A stretch of DNA of 64,000 bases, taken from positions 4,588,501 through 4,652,500 of the forward strand of contig NZ_CP097800.1 in the NCBI RefSeq assembly GCF_000612545.2, read 5' to 3'. Position 1 is the first letter of the stretch; each line of letters opens with the position of its first letter. The notes under the pieces are model-generated. The model was not told where the DNA came from and searched no databases. It saw only the letters and a program-made list of their open reading frames with translations. The position numbers were made by a program, and so were the translations under genes. The DNA comes from Streptomyces sp. PCS3-D2. GTDB lineage: Bacteria; Actinomycetota; Actinomycetes; Streptomycetales; Streptomycetaceae. Shown one piece after another: positions 18,900-27,997 of the stretch.

Positions 18900-19577
18900 G
18901 TGTCCGACCGCAAACGCTCCACCGCGCTCGCGCTGGCCTCCGCGCTGGCCGGATCGGCGGTGCTGTTCGCCGCCCCCACCGCCCACGCCGCGGTCGTCGA
19001 CGTGGCCTACGACTGCAAGACCCCGATCGGGGACAAGTCGGCGGTGTCGCCCATCGCCATCAAGGCCGTCAAGGCGGGCGACGGCTACACACTGACGATG
19101 TCCTTCCAGAAGGGCGTCTCGTCCAGCCCCATCGAGCTGGGCAAGGGCGCCATGAGCCCCAGCGCCGTCATCGTCGTCGGCGGGGCCGAGAAGGCCTCCG
19201 TACCGGTCGCCGGGCCGTCCAACCCCGAGGCCGTACCGCCCGACACCCCCATCAAGATCACCGACCTCTCGGGCACCTACACGCCGGGGAAGAGCGGCAG
19301 GGTCACCTTCACCGCAGGCGTGCTCACCATCAAGGCGATGGGCACCACGACCACCTGCACCCCCGGCAACCACCCCGGGCCCTCCCTCGAACTGGACGTC
19401 ACCGCCCCGGGCGGGGCCGGCACGCCGTCCGGCGGCGACTCCCCGCCCGACACCCTCCCGCAGACCGGACCGACCGATTCGGCCCTCGCCCTCGGCACCC
19501 TCGGCGGCACCGTGATGCTCACCGGCGCGGCCGGAGTGCTCTGGCTGACCCGGCGCGGCCGGCGGGCCCGGTCCTGA
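18900..19577 (+). CDS. Secreted cell-wall-anchored protein with LPQTG sorting signal
   Basis: This 225-residue protein has a signal peptide (about 1-32, ending AAPTAHA), one beta-rich domain with two Cys (about 33-175), a Pro/Gly/Ser linker and a C-terminal sorting signal: LPQTG, a hydrophobic helix and the basic tail RRGRRARS. A sortase would attach it to peptidoglycan. The domain (marked by GPSNPEAVPP, DLSGTYTPGKSGRVT and a late SLELDV) is clearly related to the repeated domain in the gene at 21749. I chose the GTG at 18900 because GAGGGGAAG precedes it. It heads a four-gene surface operon. The domain's function is unknown to me. Confidence 0.82.
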   Translation: MSDRKRSTALALASALAGSAVLFAAPTAHAAVVDVAYDCKTPIGDKSAVSPIAIKAVKAGDGYTLTMSFQKGVSSSPIELGKGAMSPSAVIVVGGAEKASVPVAGPSNPEAVPPDTPIKITDLSGTYTPGKSGRVTFTAGVLTIKAMGTTTTCTPGNHPGPSLELDVTAPGGAGTPSGGDSPPDTLPQTGPTDSALALGTLGGTVMLTGAAGVLWLTRRGRRARS

Positions 19578-19593
19578 ACGGGGCACCCCGGCC

Positions 19594-20622
19594 ATGCCCG
19601 TGCCGCACACCCCCCGGACCGTCCGCCGCCTCCTGGTCCTGCTCGCGGCGGCCGCACTGCACACGGTCCCCGCCGTGCCCGCGGCCGCCGACGCACCGGG
19701 CTGGACCGCCGAACCCGCCGCCGGAGCGGCCGCGGCCCGGCCCGGCGGCGCCCGCCCGTACTTCTACCTGGAGGGCGCCCCCGCCACCGTGCTGGAGGAC
19801 CGCCTCGCCCTGACCAACACCTCCGACCGGGAACACACCGTCACCCTGCGCGGATCCGACGCCGTCGACGGCGTCCCCGCGGTGCCCCCGGCCGCTCCCG
19901 CCCCCGGTGCGGGCGGCGCCGGGTCCTGGTTCAGCTTCGGCGCCGGGGCCACCGTGACGATCCCGCCCCGCACCCGCGCGGTGGTCCCGTTCACCGTCAC
20001 CGTGCCGCCCACGGCACCGCCCGGCGACCACCCCGCCGCCGTGATCGCCGCCGAAGCGGGCCGGGAGGCGGGCGTACGGGTCCACCTGCGGGTCTCCGGC
20101 CCCACCCTGGCGGCCCTCACCGTCGAGGACGTCGCCATACGGGGCCGGGGCACGGCCGCGGTCGTCGCCTACACCCTGGTCAACCGCGGCAACGTGGCCC
20201 TCGTCCCCGAGCTGTACCTCCGCGCCGAGGGCGCCTTCGGCGAGCTTCCGGGCCGCGGGCCGCGCCCCGTTCCGGTCGAACTGCCGCCCGGCCGGAGGGT
20301 CGAGTTGACCGAGCCCTGGCCCGGCGCCCCGGTCTTCGACCGGGTGCGCGTCACCGTCACCGCCACCGCTCCGGGCGGCGCCGCGTCCACCGCGTCCGCG
20401 TCGGCCTGGTGCGTGCCCTGGCGGGCCGCCGGCCGGACCGGTCTCGGCCTGCTCGGCCTCGGCGGGACCGCGCTGGTCACGCTGACCCTCGTACGCGGCC
20501 GGCGGCGCCTGCGACGGGGGCCGGCGGACGGCGGGGCCGACGGCGCCGGTGGCGGACCCGGCGGGAAGCCCGGAGCGGCGACCCCCGCACCGGAACACGA
20601 ACGGACGGGAGCCTCCAGGTGA
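19594..20622 (+). CDS. Membrane-anchored DUF916/WxLIP-like surface protein
   Basis: This 342-residue protein has a signal peptide (about 1-32), two immunoglobulin-like beta domains (about 45-150 and 155-265), one transmembrane segment (about 278-298) and a basic, Gly-rich cytoplasmic tail. The first domain, with LTNTSDREHTVTLR, SWFSFG and VPFTVTVPPTAPPGDHPAAV, resembles the DUF916 domain of WxL-interacting proteins, which in Firmicutes bind peptidoglycan and hold WxL surface proteins. Resemblance is by pattern and needs a profile search. It is 16 bp after the LPQTG gene and overlaps the next gene by 4 bp, so the products are likely co-translated partners. Confidence 0.72.
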   Translation: MPVPHTPRTVRRLLVLLAAAALHTVPAVPAAADAPGWTAEPAAGAAAARPGGARPYFYLEGAPATVLEDRLALTNTSDREHTVTLRGSDAVDGVPAVPPAAPAPGAGGAGSWFSFGAGATVTIPPRTRAVVPFTVTVPPTAPPGDHPAAVIAAEAGREAGVRVHLRVSGPTLAALTVEDVAIRGRGTAAVVAYTLVNRGNVALVPELYLRAEGAFGELPGRGPRPVPVELPPGRRVELTEPWPGAPVFDRVRVTVTATAPGGAASTASASAWCVPWRAAGRTGLGLLGLGGTALVTLTLVRGRRRLRRGPADGGADGAGGGPGGKPGAATPAPEHERTGASR

Positions 20623-21752
20623 GCGCCATGGTCGGCGGCACAGCACGGGGCAGGGCCGGCGGCACCACCCGGTCCCTGCTCGCGGCGCTCGCGGCATGCG
20701 TCCTCGTACTCCTTCCCGCCGCCCCCTCCGCCGCGGACGGGGCAGAACCCACCGCCGCGCTCTCCCTCCAGGAGGCCGCCCGGGGCAGCGAGATCACCGT
20801 GACCGGCACCGGCTGGCGGGCCAAGACCCTCGTGATGCTGCTGGTCTGCGGGCAGAACATGATCGGCGGCACCAACAGCTGCGCCAACGCCGACGGGGCG
20901 GCCGTCTCCGTCGCCGAGGACGGGCACTTCGCGGCCCGGCTGCCCGTGGCACCCCCGCCGAAGCCCTGCCCCTGCGTCGTCAACGTCACCTCCGTCAACG
21001 GGGACGGGGCCACGGTCGCCGTCCCCCTGAAGATCACCGGCCATCCGGTGGCCGAACTGCCGGCCGCATCCGGCACGGGCCGCCTCGCCCTGCTCACCGG
21101 GGTCCGGCTGGAGGGCGAGGACGGCGTCCTGACCTGGTTCGGAGCCCCACCCGCCCGGAAGTTCAAGGTCACCGTCGGCAACCTCGGCACGGCCCCCGTC
21201 AAGGACCCCGTCTTCCAGCTCGGCACCGCCCACGGCGTGTTCGCACCGCTCTGGGAGGAGGCCCGCTGGAAGGGGACCGTCCCGCCCGGCGGCAGGGCGG
21301 AGGTCGCGCTCGACGTCGTCCTGCCCGCGGGGGCCCACGGCGACTACACGGTCTCCCTCAAGTACGGCGAGACCGTCATGGCCACCCAGCCCTGGGGCGT
21401 GGCCCGCCCCTACGGGGTCGTGCTCTTCTGGGGCCTGCTCCTCGTGGTGGTCCCGGCCGCCCTCTTCCGCATCGGCATGGCCGTCGTCGACAGGGTCCGG
21501 CCGCACACCGCGGGCGGCGCCGGGCACCGCCGGGGCGCACGACGGGCCGGGGCCGCGGCCGCGGTGACGGCCCGGCTTCCCCGGCTCCCGCGTCCGCGCC
21601 CGGCCGGGCCGGCCCGTAGCGGGCGGCCGGAGCAGCCCTCCGCGACCTCCACGGCGGTCCTGCCGTGGTTCACCCCGGACAACGCGCCGGAGACGCCACC
21701 CCAGACGTCCGCACCGTCTGAGAACCGTTCGACGACGAAGGGACCATCGTGA
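20619..21752 (+). CDS. Secreted membrane-anchored beta-domain protein (neocarzinostatin-like fold proposed)
   Basis: The 377-residue product has a signal peptide (about 1-40), a first domain with paired Cys (LLVCGQNMIGGTNSCANADG, PKPCPCVVNVTS) that resembles the neocarzinostatin/IPT-like fold seen in other actinobacterial surface proteins, a second beta domain (about 145-255), one transmembrane helix (about 262-285) and a long basic/Pro-rich cytoplasmic tail. The GTG at 20619 overlaps the previous stop (GTGA) and has GGGAG 7-8 nt upstream, better than the internal ATG at 20628. It overlaps the next gene by 4 bp. Function unknown; context says surface complex. Confidence 0.72.
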   Translation: MSAMVGGTARGRAGGTTRSLLAALAACVLVLLPAAPSAADGAEPTAALSLQEAARGSEITVTGTGWRAKTLVMLLVCGQNMIGGTNSCANADGAAVSVAEDGHFAARLPVAPPPKPCPCVVNVTSVNGDGATVAVPLKITGHPVAELPAASGTGRLALLTGVRLEGEDGVLTWFGAPPARKFKVTVGNLGTAPVKDPVFQLGTAHGVFAPLWEEARWKGTVPPGGRAEVALDVVLPAGAHGDYTVSLKYGETVMATQPWGVARPYGVVLFWGLLLVVVPAALFRIGMAVVDRVRPHTAGGAGHRRGARRAGAAAAVTARLPRLPRPRPAGPARSGRPEQPSATSTAVLPWFTPDNAPETPPQTSAPSENRSTTKGPS

Positions 21753-23092
21753 AGAACCGACGGAGGGCGACCGCGGCCCTGGTCGCGCTGCTGCTCGGCG
21801 GCGCGGGCCTCGCCATCACGGCTCCAACCGCCCAGGCCGCCGAGGCCACGTTCAAGGTCAGGTGCGTGCCGCCGGCCGGCGGCGGCTCCCCGGTGGAGGG
21901 CGAGACCACCGCGAAGATCACCGCACCGGCCGCGGCCAAGGTCGGCGACGAGGTCGACGTGTCCTGGGAGACGCTCAAGCCGGCCTCGAACAACACCGAC
22001 CTGATGGACATCCCGAAGGACTCCGTCCAGCCCACCGGCTGGATCACCGTGGGCGGCGGTGGCGGGGAGCTGAAGGTCGTCGGGGAGAAGAAGAACCCGC
22101 CGATCCCGAAGAAGGCCCCCATGCAGATGTCCACGATGAAGGGCAAGCTCAAGCTCACCAAGGCCGGCCGGATCACCCTGACGCCCGGCAGGTACGACGT
22201 CGCCGTCACCTTCTCCTTCGGCACCTTCGTCACCAAGTGCGCGCCGGTCGGCGAGGTCGCCGGCGGAGCGGCCATCGACGTGTCGGGCGACTCCAGCGCG
22301 GGCACGACCACCGGCGGCACCACCACCGGCGGCACCACCACCGCCGGCGGAACGGCGAACGGCGGCACCACCGGCGGCACCACGTCGGGCGGCACCACGT
22401 CGGGCGGCTCCACCACCGGCGGCTCCACCGCCTCGGGCGGCAGCGGCGGCGGAGGCGGTCAGAGCGACTTCCCGGGCACGGCGGTCGAGGTGACCTTCGA
22501 CTGCGGGGCGGTCGTCCCGGGCGGGATCAAGACCCCCGTCACGATCAACGCCAGGAAGAACGGCGGCAGCTACGGCCTCACCGTCAAGACCGCCAAGGGC
22601 GCGATGGCGGCGCCCATGGCCCTGCCCGCGGGCGCCCTCAAGCCCTCGATGGACGTCAGGCTCGGCGGGGCGGACAGCGGCACGGTCAAGGTCTCCGGCC
22701 CGGCCAACGCCGAGCCGATCCCGGACAAGGCCCCGGTCAGCCTCAGCGACATGACCGGCACCTACACACCCGGTGGGTCCGGCAGGGTGACGCTCAGCCC
22801 GGACCGGCTGACCATCGACGTCACGATGGCCCCCGGCTCCACGCCCATCAACGTCCCCTGCCGGGCGACGAGCAGCGGCGTCTCGCTGGAACTGGACACC
22901 ACCGCCCAGCCGGGCGGCTCCGGCTCCGCGACCGGCACCACCGGCAGCACCGCCTCGGGCGGCCTGGCCGAGACCGGCGCGCGGGACGGCGGCGGCGTCA
23001 AGGCCCTCGCGCTGGTCGCCGGCACGGTGATCCTGCTCGGCGGCGCGGTGTTCACCTTCACCCCGTGGCGCCGCCTGCGCGGCACCCGCTGA
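21749..23092 (+). CDS. Two-domain cell-wall-anchored surface protein with LAETG sorting signal
   Basis: This 447-residue protein has a signal peptide (about 1-31), a first Cys-containing beta domain (about 32-170), a Gly/Thr/Ser linker built from GGTT/GGST repeats (about 180-240), a second domain (about 245-390) closely similar to the domain of the LPQTG protein at 18900 (GPANAEPIP, DMTGTYTPGGSGRVT, SLELDTTA), and a sorting signal LAETG plus hydrophobic helix and basic tail. LAxTG is the motif of class E sortases in Streptomyces. The GTG start overlaps the previous stop and has GAAGGGA upstream. A strong terminator follows, closing the operon. Confidence 0.82.
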   Translation: MKNRRRATAALVALLLGGAGLAITAPTAQAAEATFKVRCVPPAGGGSPVEGETTAKITAPAAAKVGDEVDVSWETLKPASNNTDLMDIPKDSVQPTGWITVGGGGGELKVVGEKKNPPIPKKAPMQMSTMKGKLKLTKAGRITLTPGRYDVAVTFSFGTFVTKCAPVGEVAGGAAIDVSGDSSAGTTTGGTTTGGTTTAGGTANGGTTGGTTSGGTTSGGSTTGGSTASGGSGGGGGQSDFPGTAVEVTFDCGAVVPGGIKTPVTINARKNGGSYGLTVKTAKGAMAAPMALPAGALKPSMDVRLGGADSGTVKVSGPANAEPIPDKAPVSLSDMTGTYTPGGSGRVTLSPDRLTIDVTMAPGSTPINVPCRATSSGVSLELDTTAQPGGSGSATGTTGSTASGGLAETGARDGGGVKALALVAGTVILLGGAVFTFTPWRRLRGTR

Positions 23093-23099
23093 CACGGGA

Positions 23100-23133
23100 A
23101 CGGCCCGGCACACCTTCCGGTGTGCCGGGCCGT
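23100..23133. terminator. 15-bp stem terminator between convergent genes
   Basis: ACGGCCCGGCACACC (23100-23114) pairs perfectly with GGTGTGCCGGGCCGT (23119-23133) around the loop TTCC. It lies between the surface operon and the convergent POT transporter and should stop transcription from both sides. Confidence 0.85.
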
Positions 23134-23155
23134 CGTCCCGCCGGGGCGGGACGGG

Positions 23156-24676
23156 TCAGTTCATGCCGCCCATCAGCATGTTGACCTTCTTGCGGTACAT
23201 GAAGATCGCGACACCGGCGAGGACGGCGGCGAACGCCTGGAAGAGGATCACGCCGACACCGTTCAGCTGGACGTCGGCCAGGCTGAGCAGACCGGTGACG
23301 CAGTCACCGGCGGTGACCGCCAGGAACCAGACGCCCATCATCTGGGAGCCGTACTTCTGCGGCGCCATCTTCGTGGTGACCGACAGGCCGACCGGGGAGA
23401 GGCACAGCTCGGCGAGCGTGTGCATCAGGAAGATCAGCACCAGCCACCACATGGTGACCTTGGTGTCGTTGCCGGCGGTCTGGCTCAGCGGGATGGCGAA
23501 GACGAAGAACGAGGCACCGACGATGATCAGGGCCGTGGAGAACTTCGCGATGGTGCTGGGCTCGCGGTTGCGGCGGGCCAGCGCCACCCACACGGCGGCG
23601 AAGACCGGGGCCAGGGCCACCACGAAGAGCGGGTTCAGCGACTGGAAGATCGTGGTCGGGACCTCCCAGCCGAACAGGCTGCGCTCGGAGTTCTTGTCAC
23701 CGAACAGCGAGAGGGTCGAACCGCCCTGGTCGTAGATCATCCAGAAGACGGCGGCGGCCACGAAGAACCAGATGTAGGCGCTCATCCGGGTCTGCTCGCC
23801 GGGGCTGAGGTCCTTGTCCCGCTTGATGCGGGCCAGGACGGCGACCGGGATGACCAGACCGGCGATGGTGATCGGGTACAGCGCCCACTTGATGGTGAAC
23901 ATGTCCGCCGCGACCACGGCGCCGTAGAAGACGGCGACGACGGCGAGGACGGCCAGGGCCTTGGTGATCACGGCCTTGCGCTCGGCCGGGCTCAGCGGGT
24001 TCGGGACGATGCTGCTCTTCGGGCTCAGGGTGCGGCCGGCCAGCAGGAAGACGGCCAGGCCGATGCCCATGCCGACGGCGGCGAGCGCGAAGCCGAGGTG
24101 CCAGTTCACCGTCTCGCCGACGATGCCGATGCCGACCGGGGCGAGGAGGGCACCCACGTTGATGCCGATGTAGAAGATCGTGAAGCCGCTGTCGCGACGC
24201 GGGTCGTCCGCGTCCTTGTACAGGTGGCCGACCATCGTGGAGATGTTGGCCTTCAGCAGACCGGAGCCGACCGCGACCAGCAGCAGACCGACGAAGAACG
24301 CCAGCTGGCCGGGGACGGCGAGCGCCACGTGGCCCGCCATGATGACGAAGCTGGCGATGGCGACCGTCTTGCGGGCGCCCCAGACGCGGTCACCGAACCA
24401 GCCGCCGGGCATGGCCATCAGGTAGACCATGGCCACGTACACGGAGTAGATCGCCGTGGCCGTCGCCGCGGTGAAGCCGAGGCCGCCGCCCTGGCTGCCG
24501 GTCGCGGCGTCGACGCCGCCGGAGACCAGGTACAGAACGAGAAGCGCACGCATGCCGTAGTAGGAGAAGCGCTCCCACATCTCGGTCATGAACAGCGTGG
24601 CCAGGCCGATCGGGTGGCCGAGGACGGTCTTCTCGTGAGCGGGGCTCGGTGAGGCCGTCGTCAGGCTGGAAGCCAT
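23156..24676 (-). CDS. POT-family proton-coupled oligopeptide transporter
   Basis: This 506-residue integral membrane protein has the POT/PTR features: the TM1 motif EMWERFSYYGMRALLVLYL (E-x-x-E-R-F-x-Y-Y), GDRVWGARKT between TM2 and TM3, the FIFYIGINVGAL-type motif (TIFYIGINVGALLAP) in TM5 and about 14 transmembrane segments. It would import di- and tripeptides with protons. The ATG at 24676 has AAGGA 6 nt upstream. It is monocistronic with a long upstream region, and convergent with the surface operon. Peptide uptake is relevant to development in Streptomyces, but nothing here ties it to a particular peptide. Confidence 0.93.
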   Translation of the reverse strand: MASSLTTASPSPAHEKTVLGHPIGLATLFMTEMWERFSYYGMRALLVLYLVSGGVDAATGSQGGGLGFTAATATAIYSVYVAMVYLMAMPGGWFGDRVWGARKTVAIASFVIMAGHVALAVPGQLAFFVGLLLVAVGSGLLKANISTMVGHLYKDADDPRRDSGFTIFYIGINVGALLAPVGIGIVGETVNWHLGFALAAVGMGIGLAVFLLAGRTLSPKSSIVPNPLSPAERKAVITKALAVLAVVAVFYGAVVAADMFTIKWALYPITIAGLVIPVAVLARIKRDKDLSPGEQTRMSAYIWFFVAAAVFWMIYDQGGSTLSLFGDKNSERSLFGWEVPTTIFQSLNPLFVVALAPVFAAVWVALARRNREPSTIAKFSTALIIVGASFFVFAIPLSQTAGNDTKVTMWWLVLIFLMHTLAELCLSPVGLSVTTKMAPQKYGSQMMGVWFLAVTAGDCVTGLLSLADVQLNGVGVILFQAFAAVLAGVAIFMYRKKVNMLMGGMN

Positions 24677-25044
24677 GGTCGATCCTTGCTTGCTCGGGAC
24701 GCTTCGGCTTCGTGAGCCCATCCGCGCCCGGTGGGGGGTGGCCGGCACCGGCGGACGGAGTCCCGCCCCACGCCCCGGGGGTCTCACCCCCCGTCGAACA
24801 GGGGGCGAGGGGAATCCGCTACCGGGATCCACGCCCACCCGCGCACCATCACGCGAGGGGCCCGGCCAACAGGTCATTCACGTCGAGTCCGGCCGGTTCG
24901 GTCCCTCTGGGGGCCGCCCGTCCGGTTACAGGACAGAAACAGAGACCCATGTGCTGCTTTTCGGCACAGAGGTCCCTGAGGTATTGCATCAGGCGTCTCG
25001 CCACCATACGACACGACACTGCGGCATATGAAAGGACTTGAGAG
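24677..25044. other. Intergenic region between the POT transporter and the two-component locus
   Basis: These 368 bases separate divergent transcription units. No RNA gene or convincing protein-coding frame is visible. The right part (about 24940-25044) is AT-richer and probably holds the promoter of the downstream small ORF and response regulator. Confidence 0.5.
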
Positions 25045-25176
25045 ATGGATCACAAGGTGAGTCGGGAACCGTTCGGCCATATTCGAAGGCGTTCAGCAGC
25101 TCATAAGACCAGATCGGAAGGGGCGTGCACGCAGGCCTCTCGACCAGGTCGCCTCGGACTACCATCACCCACATGA
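25045..25176 (+). CDS. 43-codon small ORF overlapping the response regulator start
   Basis: An ATG at 25045 with AAAGGA 8 nt upstream opens a 43-residue frame (starts MDHKVSREPF; Arg-rich, one Cys, no membrane segment) whose TGA (25174-25176) overlaps the ATG of the response regulator (25173-25175) as ATGA. The regulator itself has no clear ribosome binding site, so this frame could couple translation to it or act as a leader peptide. Its composition does not identify a function. Alternatively the regulator mRNA starts downstream and this frame is not translated. Confidence 0.5.
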   Translation: MDHKVSREPFGHIRRRSAAHKTRSEGACTQASRPGRLGLPSPT

Positions 25177-25850
25177 CGCGTGTACTGCTCGCCGAGGACG
25201 ACGCATCCATCTCGGAGCCCCTGGCCCGCGCCCTGCGCCGGGAGGGGTACGAGGTCGAGGTCCGGGAGGACGGCCCCACCGCCCTGGACGCGGGACTTCA
25301 GGGAGGAGTCGACCTCGTCGTCCTGGACCTGGGCCTGCCGGGCATGGACGGACTGGAAGTCGCCCGCAGACTGCGCGCCGAAGGCCACGGCTTCCCGATC
25401 CTGGTCCTCACCGCCCGGGCGGACGAGGTCGACACGGTCGTCGGCCTTGACGCGGGCGCCGACGACTACGTGACCAAGCCCTTCCGCCTGGCCGAGCTCC
25501 TGGCCCGGGTCCGGGCCCTGCTCCGGCGCGGCGCCACCGAGGCCGCCCAGCCCCCCGCCACCCACGGCGTACGGATCGACGTCGAGTCGCACCGTGCCTG
25601 GATGGGCGAGGAGGAGCTCCAGCTCACCGCCAAGGAGTTCGACCTGCTGCGCGTCCTGGTGCGCGACGCCGGCCGCGTCGTCACTCGGGACCAGCTCATG
25701 CGGGAGGTCTGGGACACCACCTGGTGGTCCTCCACCAAGACCCTCGACATGCACATCTCCTGGCTGCGCAAGAAGCTGGGCGACGACGCCGCCAACCCGC
25801 GCTACATCGCCACCGTCCGCGGCGTCGGCTTCCGCTTCGAGAAGAGCTGA
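25173..25850 (+). CDS. OmpR-family response regulator
   Basis: This 225-residue regulator has a receiver domain (about 1-115; acidic pair D9-D10, phosphoacceptor D52 in VVLDLGLPGMDG, T80, K102 in VTKPF) and a winged-helix DNA-binding domain (about 128-224) with ELQLTAKEFDLLRVL and RYIATVRGVGFRFE. It should bind promoters after phosphorylation by the histidine kinase encoded 146 bp downstream. The start MTRVLLAEDD is fixed by the receiver fold. It lacks a good ribosome site and overlaps the stop of the 43-codon ORF, suggesting translational coupling. The stimulus is not evident. Confidence 0.94.
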   Translation: MTRVLLAEDDASISEPLARALRREGYEVEVREDGPTALDAGLQGGVDLVVLDLGLPGMDGLEVARRLRAEGHGFPILVLTARADEVDTVVGLDAGADDYVTKPFRLAELLARVRALLRRGATEAAQPPATHGVRIDVESHRAWMGEEELQLTAKEFDLLRVLVRDAGRVVTRDQLMREVWDTTWWSSTKTLDMHISWLRKKLGDDAANPRYIATVRGVGFRFEKS

Positions 25851-25996
25851 CCCCCGGGGCCTTCCTCCCGGATCCGGCCGGGCCCGCGTGCTCCGCCGCG
25901 CCCGCTCACCGCGTCGTCCCCCTCCTCCGCCTGACGACCGGGCGCACCGGACCCCGCCCCCCGATCCGGCCTGATCCGGAAGAAAGGCCCCAGCCC

Positions 25997-27262
25997 ATGC
26001 GCCGCCGCCTCATCCAGTCCACGCTCGCCGTGGTGCTCGTGGTGATCGCCGTCTTCGGGGTCTCCCTCGTCATCGTGGAGACCCGGACCATCACCAGCAG
26101 CGCCCAGGACCGGGTCGAGGCCGAGGCGCTGCGCCTGGTGGGCATCGTCGAGGCGAACGTCCTTGAGAAGAAGCCCAACGACCCCTCCACCCTCGCCGAG
26201 CAGCTCGACGCCGGCCACTTCGCGCGCATCACGATCCCCGGGCAGCCGGCCCTGGAAGTGGGCGTGTCGATCCCCGACAGCGTCGTGCGCGGCACCGCGC
26301 GCGGCGAACAGGGCGAGATCGTCGTCGTGGAGGAGGCCCGCGCCACCGTGACCAGGGAGGTCGTACGGACCCTGGCCGTCGTCGGCGCGGTGGCCCTGCT
26401 GGCCGTCGTGGCGGCCGTACTGCTCGCCGTACGGCAGGCGAACCGGCTGGCCTCCCCGCTCACCGACCTCGCCGAGACCGCGGAGCGGCTCGGCTCGGGC
26501 GACCCGCGGCCCCGGCACAAGCGTTACGGGGTACCCGAGCTCGACCGGGTCGCGGACGTGCTGGACTCCAGCGCCGAACGGATCGGCCGGATGCTCACCG
26601 CCGAGCGACGCCTCGCGGCCGACGCCTCCCACCAGCTGCGCACCCCGCTCACGGCGCTGTCGATGCGACTGGAGGAGATCACGGTCACCGACGACCTGGA
26701 GACCGTACGGGAAGAGGCCACGATCGCCCTGACCCAGGTCGAGCGGCTCACCGACGTGGTGCAGCGGCTGCTCACGAACTCGCGGGACCCGCGCACGGGC
26801 TCCGCGGTCCCCTTCGACCTCGACGAGGTCGTCAAACAGCAGGTGGAGGAGTGGCGGCCGGCCTACCGCAGCGCGGGACGGGCCATCGTGCGCTCCGGGA
26901 AGCAGGGCGTACGGGCCGTCGGCACCCCCGGCGCGGTCTCCCAGGTCCTGGCCACCCTCGTGGAGAACGCCCTGATGCACGGCGGCGGCACCGTCGCCCT
27001 GCGCACCAGGGTGATCGGCAACCAGGCGGTGCTGGAGGTCACGGACGAGGGCCCGGGTGTCCCGCCCGACCTCGGGAACCGCATCTTCGAGCGGGCCATC
27101 AGCGGCCGGAACTCCACCGGGATCGGCCTCGCGGTCGCCCGTGACCTCGCCGAGGCCGACGGCGGGCGCCTGGAGCTGCTCCAAACGCAGCCCCCGGTGT
27201 TCGCGCTGTTCCTCAGCCGTACGGCCCCGCCGCCCGCCGAGCGCGAGAAGACGGTGCGTTAG
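25997..27262 (+). CDS. Sensor histidine kinase
   Basis: This 421-residue kinase has two transmembrane segments (about 8-27 and 124-146) flanking a roughly 95-residue extracytoplasmic sensor region, a HAMP linker (about 147-200), the H-box with phosphorylated H212 in ASHQLRTPLTAL, and a C-terminal ATPase domain with N-box LVENALMHGGG, G1-box DEGPGVP and G2-box STGIGLAVARDLAEADGG. It pairs with the preceding OmpR regulator. The ATG at 25997 has GAAAGG about 9 nt upstream. The gene ends 10 bp from the convergent gtrA-like gene. The small extracellular domain has no recognisable ligand motif. Confidence 0.92.
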   Translation: MRRRLIQSTLAVVLVVIAVFGVSLVIVETRTITSSAQDRVEAEALRLVGIVEANVLEKKPNDPSTLAEQLDAGHFARITIPGQPALEVGVSIPDSVVRGTARGEQGEIVVVEEARATVTREVVRTLAVVGAVALLAVVAAVLLAVRQANRLASPLTDLAETAERLGSGDPRPRHKRYGVPELDRVADVLDSSAERIGRMLTAERRLAADASHQLRTPLTALSMRLEEITVTDDLETVREEATIALTQVERLTDVVQRLLTNSRDPRTGSAVPFDLDEVVKQQVEEWRPAYRSAGRAIVRSGKQGVRAVGTPGAVSQVLATLVENALMHGGGTVALRTRVIGNQAVLEVTDEGPGVPPDLGNRIFERAISGRNSTGIGLAVARDLAEADGGRLELLQTQPPVFALFLSRTAPPPAEREKTVR

Positions 27263-27272
27263 ACCAGGACGG

Positions 27273-27800
27273 CTAGTTGTTCGCGGGCTCCGGCAGCGGC
27301 TCGGACCTGCGCTCCGGCCGGGGCAGCGGCGCCGGTGCCGCTTCGGCGGCGGGCGGGGGGACGGGCGGCAGGGCCTTGAAGACCCAGGTCCGGTACGACC
27401 AGAAGCGGAAGACGGTGGCCGTGCCGATCCCGATGAACTTGAAGACGTTGCTGGCGAGCGGGCCGTCCCAGCCGAAGCCGTAGGTGGCGGTGTAGAGCAC
27501 GCCGTTCTCGATGACCAGGCCGAGCGCGCTGAAGCCGGCGAAGAGCGCCATTTCGCGGGTGCGGCCGCGCTGGGCGCGGTCCCGGTAGGCGAAGTAGCGG
27601 AAGCCGAGGTAGTTCGTGGCGATGGCCACGGTGGTGGCTATCACGCTCGCGCGGACCACCTGGAGGTCGGTGGTGCTGCGGATCAGGTTGAAGACACCCA
27701 GGTTGACCAGGACCCCCAGTCCGCCGACCGCCCCGAACTTGGCCACCTCGCGCACGAGGCCCCGTACGCGTGCGAGGACCGATCCGCGCTGCGTGGTCAT
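27273..27800 (-). CDS. GtrA-family membrane protein
   Basis: The 175-residue protein has four transmembrane helices in the GtrA arrangement, with KFGAVGGLGVLVNLGVFN in TM1, TNYLGFRYFAYRDR after TM2 and RFWSYRTWVFK near the end, followed by a Pro/Ala-rich cytoplasmic tail. GtrA-like proteins are thought to help move lipid-linked sugars across the membrane or to recruit glycosyltransferases. I used the ATG at 27800; a GTG at 27824 with GAGGGGG just upstream is a fair alternative. It is divergent from purK. Confidence 0.87.
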   Translation of the reverse strand: MTTQRGSVLARVRGLVREVAKFGAVGGLGVLVNLGVFNLIRSTTDLQVVRASVIATTVAIATNYLGFRYFAYRDRAQRGRTREMALFAGFSALGLVIENGVLYTATYGFGWDGPLASNVFKFIGIGTATVFRFWSYRTWVFKALPPVPPPAAEAAPAPLPRPERRSEPLPEPANN

Positions 27801-27997
27801 CAGTAGGCCAGTCCTGTCGGTCACCGCCCCCTCACGGGGCGTCCGGTCTCCGTCAACCCACCCATGCTAAGTCTCCTCCCCGCGCTCCGTCTGTGCCTTC
27901 CCGCACCGTGCGACGCACGGCACACCGGGGGCGATGCCGGAGGGACACCCCCGGGGCCACGTCCGGATGGCGGAATACCGGCGGATACCCTGGAGGA

